Assembly: GCA_028293775.1 (NCBI GenBank)
Contig: JAQGOD010000055.1
Location: 1-5,639 of the forward strand
Reading direction: 5' to 3'
DNA length: 5,639 nt
Origin: Gammaproteobacteria bacterium
GTDB taxonomy: Bacteria; Pseudomonadota; Gammaproteobacteria; Steroidobacterales; Steroidobacteraceae
Position numbers and translations under genes: made by a program. The notes beneath the pieces are model-generated. The model worked only from the letters and a program-made list of their open reading frames with translations. It was not told the origin of the DNA and ran no database searches. Shown here piece by piece: positions 1-5,639 of the stretch (position 1 is its first letter; every line of letters starts with the position of its first letter).

Positions 1-1248
1 CGCGAGCAGAGAATCAATTTGTTGTGCCGTCATACCGCCCAAGGCAGCTGCATAAGCCGGCAACCCTATGTACCCGCGGCGCTGCATCGAGGATGCCCAG
101 CGCGACAGCGGCGGCAAGTAGCGAGCCAGGGATCTATTCAATAGGTTGGAGCGCGCGCCCACTCTGGACCAATATCGAGGGTAGCCGCAAAAGATCTCAT
201 CGCCGCCCTCGCCGCTCAACGCAACGGTTACCTCGCGCCGCGCAAACTCTGCAATCAGATAATTTGACCAGGCCGCGCTGTCGCCGAACGGCTCATCGAA
301 CAGCGCAGCTATTTTGCCAAGCGCTCCGGCGAAATCCGCCTGGGGTGCGATGATTTCTAGATGCTGAGTGCGGAGATGCTCGGCAGCCCTTCGCGCCGCC
401 TGTGCTTCGGAGCGGCCTCCCGCCTCAAACCCCAACGTATAAGTACGCGGCGCATCCAAGTAGTAAGCGGTCAGCGCCGAGTCGACGCCGCCGCTCAAGA
501 AGACGCCGACCGGCACGTCCGACACGGTGTGCTGCGGAATCACCTCGCGCAACAAGGCATCGAGCTCATGCAGGGTTTCATCCGCGCTGCGCTCGACGAT
601 GGCGGTCGAAGGATTCCAATAGCGTTGGATGCTCACGCGGCCCGACTGCCAGGTCAGCGTATGTCCTGCCGGCAATTTATGGATGCCGCGGTAGATGGTC
701 TTCGGTGCAGGAATATAGCCGTGAAATAAAAAGTCCCGCACCGCGCTTTGATCGATGTCGGATGCGCCCAGCAGCACGAGGGCTTTCAGTTCCGATGCGA
801 AAGCGATGCCCTCCGGCATCAGCCGGTAGTACAACGGCTTGATCCCGAGCCGATCGCGCACCAGCAATAGCCGTTGCGATCCAGTGTCCCAGCTAGCGAA
901 AGCGAACATGCCGGCCAGGCGGCTGAGGCCCGCGCTGCCTTCGACTGCCAGAAGCCTCAACAGCACTTCGGTGTCGCCGCTCGAGGCCCAGGGCCCGGGC
1001 AGCGCGGCTCTCAGTTTTTCGTGATTGTAAAGCTCACCGTTATAAGTGAGGACGTGCGGACCGAAAAGCATGGGCTGGCGGCCGGCATCGGTGAGGTCCT
1101 GAATGGCCAATCGCCGGTGAGACAGCGCGACGCCGGGCTGACTCCACACGCCGTCGGCATCGGGACCGCGATGCGCCAACCGTTGCGCCATGGCTTGCGC
1201 AATCTCACTGCTCGCCCGCGGTCCAATGATTCCGGCTATTCCACACAT
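1..1248 (-). CDS. asnB: Asparagine synthetase, glutamine-hydrolysing (AsnB family), C-terminus cut off by window edge
   Basis: Makes asparagine from aspartate, ATP and glutamine-derived ammonia in the cytoplasm; paralogues in this family also amidate surface-polymer precursors. The frame is open from the ATG at 1248 to base 1, giving 416 residues of a protein usually near 600. The start is fixed by the MCGIAG N-terminus: after Met removal Cys2 is the glutaminase nucleophile. Further class II glutaminase motifs are HRGPD (26-30), SHRRL (43-47), YNGELYN (69-75) and GDTE (91-94), followed by GMFAF (113-117), RDRLGIKPLYY (131-141) and ASELKA (151-156). The synthetase domain shows the PP-loop SGGVDS (252-257), EPFGDSA near 318-324 and LSGEGGDE (344-351). 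No stop or frameshift was found when the frame was read codon by codon. There is no convincing Shine-Dalgarno upstream of the ATG. The family is certain; whether it supplies free asparagine or acts in a polysaccharide or exosortase locus cannot be told without the genes to the left. Confidence 0.96.
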   Translation of the reverse strand, partial: MCGIAGIIGPRASSEIAQAMAQRLAHRGPDADGVWSQPGVALSHRRLAIQDLTDAGRQPMLFGPHVLTYNGELYNHEKLRAALPGPWASSGDTEVLLRLLAVEGSAGLSRLAGMFAFASWDTGSQRLLLVRDRLGIKPLYYRLMPEGIAFASELKALVLLGASDIDQSAVRDFLFHGYIPAPKTIYRGIHKLPAGHTLTWQSGRVSIQRYWNPSTAIVERSADETLHELDALLREVIPQHTVSDVPVGVFLSGGVDSALTAYYLDAPRTYTLGFEAGGRSEAQAARRAAEHLRTQHLEIIAPQADFAGALGKIAALFDEPFGDSAAWSNYLIAEFARREVTVALSGEGGDEIFCGYPRYWSRVGARSNLLNRSLARYLPPLSRWASSMQRRGYIGLPAYAAALGGMTAQQIDSLLA

Positions 1249-1253
1249 CGGGT

Positions 1254-1264
1254 GAGTTTAACTC
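1254..1264. promoter_or_regulatory. Small palindrome just upstream of asnB start
   Basis: GAGTT-T-AACTC is a perfect inverted repeat with 5-base arms around one central base. It lies 5 bases upstream of the asnB ATG, inside the divergent intergenic region. Its position would suit an operator or leader element, but so short a palindrome can arise by chance and I recognise no regulator consensus. Confidence 0.2.
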
Positions 1265-1271
1265 GCGCACG

Positions 1272-1294
1272 GGCTCCATGTACCGCTGGGAGCC
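1272..1294. repeat. GC-rich inverted repeat in divergent intergenic region
   Basis: GGCTCC (1272-1277) and GGAGCC (1289-1294) are perfect 6-base complementary arms separated by 11 bases. In a transcript of asnB this would form a stem-loop in the 5' leader, about 24 bases before the start codon. No T-run follows on either strand, so it does not look like an intrinsic terminator. It may be a leader hairpin or an operator. The remainder of 1249-1359 shows no convincing -35/-10 pair for either divergent gene. Confidence 0.25.
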
Positions 1295-1346
1295 TGTCCG
1301 AGTATTTCTCCTAGCCATCAGCCGACGGTTCGTTTAGGGTGCACGT

Positions 1347-1351
1347 CGGAG
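1347..1351 (+). promoter_or_regulatory. Ribosome binding site that favours the ATG at 1360
   Basis: CGGAG lies 8 bases before the ATG at 1360. A GTG at 1339 in the same frame would add seven residues, but it would place this Shine-Dalgarno inside the coding region and has no good one of its own. The ATG is therefore the preferred start. Confidence 0.6.
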
Positions 1352-1359
1352 CTGAATAC

Positions 1360-2079
1360 ATGGCCACACCCGCCGATCAACGACTGCTGGAATTACTGGG
1401 AAGATGGCTCGAGAGTCTCGAGTTGCATACCAAGTACTCGTCGCTTGACGATGACAGCTATTGGAAGGTTCAACCGTGGACCGAACATCAACGCCCCACG
1501 CGTTGGATTGTAGACCTGGCCAAGCAAAAGACCCTCGCCCTGCGTGCTCAAGTCGAGCAGCGCACCAAGGCCAACGACACACAATTTTCGGATGCGCTCG
1601 AGTTGATGGCCTTCCTGGCGAACCTGGTCGGATCCGAGCACATCGAGAGATTCATCCCCGTGGCCGAAGCCAGCAACGAGCGTGATCTGGCCTCGAGGGC
1701 TGACAACCCTGTGGAAAATACCTCGACGCAAGCCAGCGCGTCCGTCACGGCGACGCGAGAAATGCCAAAATTCTCGGGCGTCAAGCGTGCAACACAGCCC
1801 CCAGGCACGAACCAAGTCGCTCGCAATGAACGCAAGCCCATGCCGCCCAAGCCGGCGCAGAAAGCACCCGGCAAGCAACCGCCGAAAAAACCCGGTCCCA
1901 CGGAAGAGGCACGTGACCAAGTCATTGCCGATGCGGTCCGCTTGGTACAATGGGGCAGAAAATGGTTCGAGCTCCCCGAACTCATTGCCCGCATGGCGGA
2001 CCGCCCCGCCTTACCGGAGGTACGGCGCATACTCAAGGAAAATAAATTGGCGATTGACAAGAAAGCGGGCAACGCTTAG
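1360..2079 (+). CDS. Hypothetical protein, 239 residues, helical ends joined by a Pro/Lys-rich linker
   Basis: I do not recognise the family. No signal peptide, membrane segment or enzyme motif is visible, so it is probably cytoplasmic. Three parts can be seen. Residues 1-110 are mostly predicted helix with many Leu and charged residues and Trp at 16, 35, 40 and 49. Residues 111-182 are low complexity, rich in Pro, Lys, Ala, Gln, Ser and Thr, and surely flexible; 158-180 is strongly basic and includes PPKP and PPKKPGP. Residues 183-239 are again helical, with a compact segment (WGRKWFELPELIARMADRP, 198-216) followed by a charged helix. That end could be a small protein- or nucleic-acid-binding module, but this is a guess. 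The start is the ATG with an upstream CGGAG; a GTG at 1339 is the alternative. It diverges from asnB and lies 94 bases before the ABC operon in the same direction, so cotranscription with that operon is possible. Residue composition looks like a real protein, unlike the antisense frames. Confidence 0.8.
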   Translation: MATPADQRLLELLGRWLESLELHTKYSSLDDDSYWKVQPWTEHQRPTRWIVDLAKQKTLALRAQVEQRTKANDTQFSDALELMAFLANLVGSEHIERFIPVAEASNERDLASRADNPVENTSTQASASVTATREMPKFSGVKRATQPPGTNQVARNERKPMPPKPAQKAPGKQPPKKPGPTEEARDQVIADAVRLVQWGRKWFELPELIARMADRPALPEVRRILKENKLAIDKKAGNA

Positions 2080-2087
2080 AAGCCTGT

Positions 2088-2105
2088 CCTCGCTCGCTTG
2101 CGGGG
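2088..2105 (+). other. Short GC-rich hairpin after the hypothetical gene
   Basis: CCTCGC (2088-2093) can pair with GCGGGG (2100-2105) across a 6-base loop, with one G-U pair. Flanking TGT and ACA could add three pairs beyond a two-base bulge. It begins 9 bases after the stop codon of the hypothetical gene, where a terminator would be expected, but no T-run follows. It may be a weak or Rho-assisted 3' end structure, or may simply stabilise the message end. Confidence 0.25.
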
Positions 2106-2134
2106 AGACAATTGCTCCTCTGCCATCATAAAAT
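2105..2134 (+). promoter_or_regulatory. Candidate sigma-70 promoter for the gldAFG-type operon
   Basis: GAGACA (2105-2110, four of six matches to TTGACA) and TAAAAT (2129-2134, five of six to TATAAT) are separated by 18 bases. This predicts transcription starting near 2141 and a leader of about 33 bases before the ATPase gene. It sits in the only sizeable gap before the operon and in an AT-richer patch than its surroundings. The -35 is weak, so this is a prediction from spacing and sequence only. Confidence 0.4.
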
Positions 2135-2163
2135 TTACGGAACCTCTCGGAACCATCACGCTC

Positions 2164-2168
2164 AAAGG
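2164..2168 (+). promoter_or_regulatory. Ribosome binding site of the ATPase gene
   Basis: AAAGG lies 5 bases before the ATG at 2174, a usable if slightly close Shine-Dalgarno. It supports the ATG that gives the expected N-terminus of an ABC ATPase. Confidence 0.5.
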
Positions 2169-2173
2169 CGCCC

Positions 2174-3151
2174 ATGATTACGACGAAAAATTTATCCAAG
2201 CGGTATGGCGACAAGCTGGCGGTCGATGACCTGACGTTCTCGGTGGCGCCAGGCGAAGTACTCGGCTTCTTGGGAGCCAATGGTGCGGGCAAATCGACCA
2301 CCATGCGCATGATTGCCGGTTTCATTTCCCCTTCCGCGGGACAGGTGTCGGTCTGCGGGCACGATATCGTCAAGGAGCCTGTCGAGGCGAAAACCTGCAT
2401 GGGCTACCTGCCGGAGGGCGCGCCGAGCTACGGGGAGATGACGGTCGGAGAATTTTTGGATTTCGTGGCCGATATTCGCGCACTGAAGGGCGAGCGGCGG
2501 CGGCAAAGGCGCGCCGTGGTCATCGACCGCTTGGGATTGTCGCCCGTCATCGATCAAGTGGTCGATACGCTCTCGAAGGGATTTCGCCGGCGCGTCGGGC
2601 TGGCGCAAGCCTTGATTCACGATCCGCAGGTATTGATTCTCGATGAACCGACAGATGGCCTCGACCCGAACCAAAAGCACGAAGTGCGCCGTCTCATCAA
2701 TGAATTGAGCAAGGATAAGCTGGTCATCGTCTCCACCCATATCCTGGAGGAGGTGCATGAGGTCTGTACGCGCGCCATCATCATCGCGAATGGCCGCATC
2801 GTGGCGGACGAAACGCCGAGCGCCCTCGAGGCTCGCTCGCGCTATCACCATGCGGTGAGCTTGCGATTTGAACAGGCGGAACAGTTGGCGGCAGCGCGCC
2901 GTGAAATAGCGCTCTTGCCAGAGGTCGCCGCCATCGAATCGGACGCACGCGAATTGAGGCTCACCGCTATACCTACGCCCGGCGCGAATGCCTTGGCCGC
3001 GGTGGGCGTCCTGATCGACAGAAACGACTGGGACGTGCCGGAGCTGCACTTGGAATCGGGCCGTCTCGATGAAGTATTCCGCTCGCTGACCGAGCCTAAA
3101 AAGGACCCCAAGGGCATCGACGTATCCGCCGCAGCGGAGCTTGGCGCATGA
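2174..3151 (+). CDS. gldA: ABC transporter ATP-binding protein, GldA/CcmA-like
   Basis: The 325-residue cytoplasmic ATPase hydrolyses ATP to power the permease encoded next. The nucleotide-binding domain is complete: Walker A GANGAGKS (34-41, Lys40), signature segment LSKGFRRRVGLAQAL (133-147), Walker B LILDEP (154-159, catalytic Glu158), D-loop GLDP (162-165) and switch His189 in STHILEE. At the Q-loop position the protein reads GYLPEG (77-82) with no glutamine; GYLPE is usual in the GldA/NatA-like ABC-2 ATPases, so this is a subfamily mark and not damage. Residues from about 225 form a C-terminal extension with a ferredoxin-like look, ending in LDEVFRSLT just before a polar 20-residue tail, a pattern common in exporter ATPases of this group. 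It is the first gene of the operon; its last four bases overlap the permease start (ATGA). The ATPase assignment is near certain. The GldA label rests on the subfamily motifs and the two following genes, and the substrate is unknown. Confidence 0.93.
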   Translation: MITTKNLSKRYGDKLAVDDLTFSVAPGEVLGFLGANGAGKSTTMRMIAGFISPSAGQVSVCGHDIVKEPVEAKTCMGYLPEGAPSYGEMTVGEFLDFVADIRALKGERRRQRRAVVIDRLGLSPVIDQVVDTLSKGFRRRVGLAQALIHDPQVLILDEPTDGLDPNQKHEVRRLINELSKDKLVIVSTHILEEVHEVCTRAIIIANGRIVADETPSALEARSRYHHAVSLRFEQAEQLAAARREIALLPEVAAIESDARELRLTAIPTPGANALAAVGVLIDRNDWDVPELHLESGRLDEVFRSLTEPKKDPKGIDVSAAAELGA

Positions 3152-3882
3152 ACAAAGTGCTGGTGGTTTTTCGGCGCGAATTGCGCAGCTATTTCGCAAC
3201 ACCGTTGGCGTATGTGTTTATCGTCATATTCTTGGTACTGGCCGCCGTGTTCACCTTTCAAGTGGGCGGATTTTTAGAGCGCAATCAAGCGGACTTGCAG
3301 TCATTCTTCCGCTGGCATCCCTGGCTGTACTTGGTGCTGATTCCGGCCATTTCGATGCGGCTCTGGGCCGAGGAGCGCAATAGCGGCAGCATAGAGTTGC
3401 TCATGACGTTTCCCATCACCTTGTGGCAGGCGGTCGTCGGCAAGTTCCTCGCCGCCTGGTGCTTCGCCGGCATCGCTCTGGCGCTGACGTTTCCTGTGTG
3501 GATCACCGTGAATTATCTGGGGTCCCCGGATAACGGCGCAATTATTGCCGCGTATGTGGGCAGCTTCCTCATGGCGGGCGGATTTTTGTCCATCGGAATG
3601 TGCCTGTCCGCCGCCACACGCAATCAGGTCGTGGCATTCATCACGGCGGCTCTGGTGGGGTTCGTGTTTCTGCTGGCGGGATTTCCGCTGGTGCTTGATT
3701 TCGTACGCGGCGTATTGCCGCAGGCAATTGTCGATGCAATCGCGTCGTTGAGTTTTTTCACTCACTTCGATGCGATTTCCAAGGGTGTGATCGATCTGCG
3801 CGATCTGGTGTATTTCACCGCCCTCATCGGCTTCTGGTTGGCCGCCACGGCCGTGGTACTCGACATGAAGAAGGCGGAATAG
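3148..3882 (+). CDS. gldF: ABC-2 type permease, GldF-like
   Basis: This 244-residue inner-membrane protein is the membrane-spanning partner of the ATPase. Hydrophobic segments lie near residues 19-41, 58-73, 97-121, 132-153, 161-183 and 219-238, giving six helices, the normal half-transporter topology; two copies should pair with two ATPase subunits. A typical ABC-2 coupling motif, EERNSGSIELLMTFPI (75-90), follows the second helix. The N-terminus carries the usual short amphipathic stretch with RREL (9-12) seen before helix 1 in this family. The start ATG overlaps the ATPase stop as ATGA and has CGGAG 8 bases upstream (3135-3139), so the two genes are almost certainly translationally coupled and made in matched amounts. 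Its stop shares one base with the GTG of the next gene. Length matches GldF homologues (about 240 residues). The family is clear; the cargo cannot be read from sequence. Confidence 0.92.
   Translation: MNKVLVVFRRELRSYFATPLAYVFIVIFLVLAAVFTFQVGGFLERNQADLQSFFRWHPWLYLVLIPAISMRLWAEERNSGSIELLMTFPITLWQAVVGKFLAAWCFAGIALALTFPVWITVNYLGSPDNGAIIAAYVGSFLMAGGFLSIGMCLSAATRNQVVAFITAALVGFVFLLAGFPLVLDFVRGVLPQAIVDAIASLSFFTHFDAISKGVIDLRDLVYFTALIGFWLAATAVVLDMKKAE
3868..3874 (+). promoter_or_regulatory. Ribosome binding site that supports the GTG start at 3882
   Basis: AAGAAGG, inside the end of the permease gene, lies 7 bases before the GTG at 3882. This spacing favours the GTG over the in-frame ATG at 3912, which would sit 37 bases away from it. 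The ten residues gained are polar and basic, as expected before a first membrane helix. Confidence 0.55.
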
Positions 3883-5639
3883 TGAACGGTAATCGATGGC
3901 GCAGTGTCGGCATGGGTGTCGGCGGACTGATCTTACTCGCGGTGTTGTTTTTGGCAGTGGTGATGGCCTCGAACGTGGGCCTGCGCGGCGTGCGCGCGGA
4001 TCTCACGCAAAACAAGCTGTACACCTTGAGCAAGGGCACACAGCAGGTGCTTGGGGACCTCAAGGAACCGGTCAACCTGTATTTTTATTTCTCGCGGGAC
4101 GTTGCCGCAAAACAATCGCCTCTGATCATGCCGTACGCCGCGCGGGTGCGTGAATTTCTCGAGGAAGTTTCAGCGCGCGCCGGCGGCAAGATCCATTTGC
4201 AGGTGATCGACCCTCAACCTTTCTCGGATGATGAGGATCACGCGGCGGAGTTCGGGCTGGAGTCCTTGCATCCCGGAGCGGGCGAGGCGTTGTACTTCGG
4301 TCTGGCCGGCACCAATTCGACTGACGGGCGCTCCTCGATCCCAACCTTCATGCCGGACCGCGAAGAGTTCTTGGAATACGATGTGGCCAAACTTATCCAA
4401 GATCTGGGCACGCCGAAAAAACCCGTGATCGGGCTTCTGGACTCGATCAGCATCCAGGGGCAATTCAATCCCCAGACTCGGCAGATGGGCGAGCCCTGGC
4501 CCATTTACACGCAGATTCAGCAATTGTTCAACGTACGCACGCTGACTTCGGATCTCGATCACATCGACAAGGACATCGATGTGTTGATGCTGGTGCATCC
4601 AAAACAGCTGGCGCCGAAGACCTTGTATGCGATCGACCAATTCGTCATGCGCGGCGGCCGAATATTGCTGATGGTGGATCCGAGCGCCGGTGCCGATATC
4701 AGCGGGCAAGACCCGTCGAATCCTCTGAGTGCCGCCATGGCCAACCATTCCTCGGACTTGCAGCCGCTGCTGGCGGCGTGGGGCGTTGACTACGATCCCA
4801 CCAAGGTCATCGGCGACTTGGGGCGCGGCTTGGAAGTGCGCGCCAACGTCTCCTCCGGCCCGGTTCGACACATCGGCATTTTGGGGCTGCGTCATGGCGA
4901 CGTGGAGCCGAAGGATGTCGTTACCGCATCGCTTGAATCCATCAACCTCGCGACCGTCGGTTCGCTGTCGGCGCGCGCGGGCGCCAAGACTTCCTTCGAA
5001 CCGCTGTTGTTCAGCTCCACCAGCGCCGAGCCGTTGCCTGCCCAGCGATTCAACGCACTGGCCGATCCTGCCGCGCTGCGCGACGGATTTAAATCGACCG
5101 GCGTGCGCTATGTCCTCGCTGCGCGAATCACCGGCCCGGTGGATTCGGCCTACCCCGAGGGTCCGCCCTCAGCCCAGAAGTCGGCCGCCGGCCCGCCGAC
5201 CTCGCATCTGGCCAGGTCCACCGTGCCTGCCAATATTGTCGTGATCGCCGATACGGATTTCCTGATGGACTATCTGTGGGTACAGACACGTGAATTGCTC
5301 GGCCAGCGCATTGCCCAGCCCTTCGCCAACAATGGCGATCTGATTGCCAACATTCTCGACAATCTGAGCGGCAGCAGCGCGCTGATCAGCGTGCGCGGCC
5401 GGGCCTCCTTCTCGCGTCCCTTCGAGCGCATCGAGGCGCTCAAGCGCCAAGCCGACGACCGCTTGCGCGCGAAAGCTCTCGAACTCCAAGCGCATTTGCA
5501 GCAAACAGAAAGCAAGCTGACCGAGCTGCAAAGCAGGCGCAACGATCAGAGTTCCGTCATGCTATCGCCTGAGCAGGAGACGGAGCTGAAGAGCTTCACG
5601 GCTGAAAAAGCCCGCATTCGCAAGGAACTGCGCGAAACC
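3882..5639 (+). CDS. gldG: GldG-like ABC auxiliary protein, C-terminus cut off by window edge
   Basis: Extracytoplasmic partner of the ABC system, anchored in the inner membrane. The frame is open from the GTG at 3882 to the last base, giving 586 residues. A basic N-terminus precedes a single membrane helix (about 11-31) lacking a signal peptidase site. The family hallmark DLTQNKLYTLSKGT (40-53) follows. The next region matches the GldG/ABC_transp_aux (PF09822) type, with VIDP (108-111), a polar loop rich in Asp and Glu, and RGGRILLMVDP (257-267). A Pro/Ser/Ala-rich spacer leads to IADTDFL (455-461), NNGDLIANILDNLSG (483-497) and RGRASFSRPF (505-514), all typical of proteobacterial members. 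From about 514 to the edge the chain is a charged, Gln/Glu/Lys/Arg-rich probable coiled coil. In homologues this runs into a second membrane helix near the C-terminus, so perhaps 40-70 residues are missing. The start overlaps the permease stop by one base (TAGTG), giving tight coupling. Family assignment is strong; its biochemical role is not established. An internal ATG at 3912 is a less likely start because it would remove the basic flank of the anchor. Confidence 0.9.
   Translation, partial: MNGNRWRSVGMGVGGLILLAVLFLAVVMASNVGLRGVRADLTQNKLYTLSKGTQQVLGDLKEPVNLYFYFSRDVAAKQSPLIMPYAARVREFLEEVSARAGGKIHLQVIDPQPFSDDEDHAAEFGLESLHPGAGEALYFGLAGTNSTDGRSSIPTFMPDREEFLEYDVAKLIQDLGTPKKPVIGLLDSISIQGQFNPQTRQMGEPWPIYTQIQQLFNVRTLTSDLDHIDKDIDVLMLVHPKQLAPKTLYAIDQFVMRGGRILLMVDPSAGADISGQDPSNPLSAAMANHSSDLQPLLAAWGVDYDPTKVIGDLGRGLEVRANVSSGPVRHIGILGLRHGDVEPKDVVTASLESINLATVGSLSARAGAKTSFEPLLFSSTSAEPLPAQRFNALADPAALRDGFKSTGVRYVLAARITGPVDSAYPEGPPSAQKSAAGPPTSHLARSTVPANIVVIADTDFLMDYLWVQTRELLGQRIAQPFANNGDLIANILDNLSGSSALISVRGRASFSRPFERIEALKRQADDRLRAKALELQAHLQQTESKLTELQSRRNDQSSVMLSPEQETELKSFTAEKARIRKELRET

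Noticed and set aside
1..1248. Possibility that the asparagine synthetase is a broken gene
   Set aside because: The frame was read through to base 1 with no stop or shift, and the motifs appear in the right order and spacing. The missing C-terminus is only due to the window edge.
24..1314. Several plus-strand open frames of 60-146 codons (for example 361-729, 402-842, 874-1314)
   Set aside because: They lie opposite the asparagine synthetase, whose minus-strand frame is open throughout and carries every catalytic motif. Their products are Arg/Ala/Pro-rich and lack any domain, as expected from antisense frames in GC-rich DNA.
1339..1359. GTG at 1339 as the start of the hypothetical gene
   Set aside because: It would put the CGGAG motif inside the coding sequence and has no clear ribosome binding site of its own; the ATG at 1360 fits better.
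1393..2072. Minus-strand open frames of 185 and 174 codons opposite the hypothetical gene
   Set aside because: The plus-strand frame has a Shine-Dalgarno at good spacing and a sensible helix-linker-helix layout. The antisense products look like random GC-rich translation and overlap each other in different frames.
1291..2089. AGCCTGTCC occurs on both sides of the hypothetical gene (1291-1299 and 2081-2089), like a target-site duplication
   Set aside because: Dozens of 9-base repeats are expected by chance in 5.6 kb. There are no terminal inverted repeats, no transposase and no shift in composition to suggest insertion.
2192..3202. Minus-strand open frame of 336 codons opposite the ATPase gene
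   Set aside because: It is long, but the plus strand encodes a complete ABC ATPase with all motifs. The antisense product is rich in Arg, His and Gln with no recognisable domain, and it has no supporting neighbours.
4170..5542. Open frames on both strands inside the GldG-like gene (for example 4170-4895 minus, 4729-5244 plus)
   Set aside because: All lie within the continuous GldG-like frame, which has family motifs along its length. These other frames give Arg/Pro/Ser-rich or motif-free products.
1..5639. CRISPR array, tRNA, rRNA, insertion sequence or phage genes
   Set aside because: No spaced direct repeats, no cloverleaf-like segment, no transposase or integrase motif and no terminal inverted repeats were seen on either strand.

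Overview
The window looks like chromosomal DNA from a moderately GC-rich Gram-negative bacterium (about 58-60% GC by eye). A proteobacterium, possibly a gammaproteobacterium, fits the gene set and protein sequences, but nothing here fixes the taxon. No RNA gene, mobile element, CRISPR array or integration scar was seen. Coding density is high: four coding regions plus one partial gene at each edge account for nearly all the sequence.

Left part (1-1248, minus strand): the first 416 codons of a glutamine-hydrolysing asparagine synthetase (AsnB family). It reads leftwards and runs off the left edge. The N-terminal glutaminase domain and the ATP-pyrophosphatase core of the synthetase domain are present, with their catalytic motifs intact.

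Middle (1249-2173): a divergent intergenic stretch of about 110 bases with two short inverted repeats, then a plus-strand gene (1360-2079) for a 239-residue protein I do not recognise. That protein has two predicted helical ends joined by a long Pro/Lys/Ala/Gln-rich linker. A 94-base gap follows, holding a small GC-rich hairpin and a candidate sigma-70 promoter for the next operon.

Right part (2174-5639, plus strand): a compact operon of three translationally coupled genes for a GldA-GldF-GldG type ABC system. It comprises a cytoplasmic ATPase (2174-3151), a six-helix ABC-2 permease (3148-3882, ATGA overlap) and a membrane-anchored extracytoplasmic auxiliary protein (3882 to the right edge, TAGTG overlap). 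The family was named from gliding motility in Bacteroidetes, but homologous operons occur in many non-gliding bacteria, where the substrate is unknown. The ATPase and permease would form the transporter core, and the GldG-like protein would act on the outer face of the inner membrane. In related operons a DUF4340 protein gene often follows, but the window ends before that point.

I do not see a clearly new system. The most open questions are the unknown protein beside the operon and what the Gld-like transporter does in this organism.
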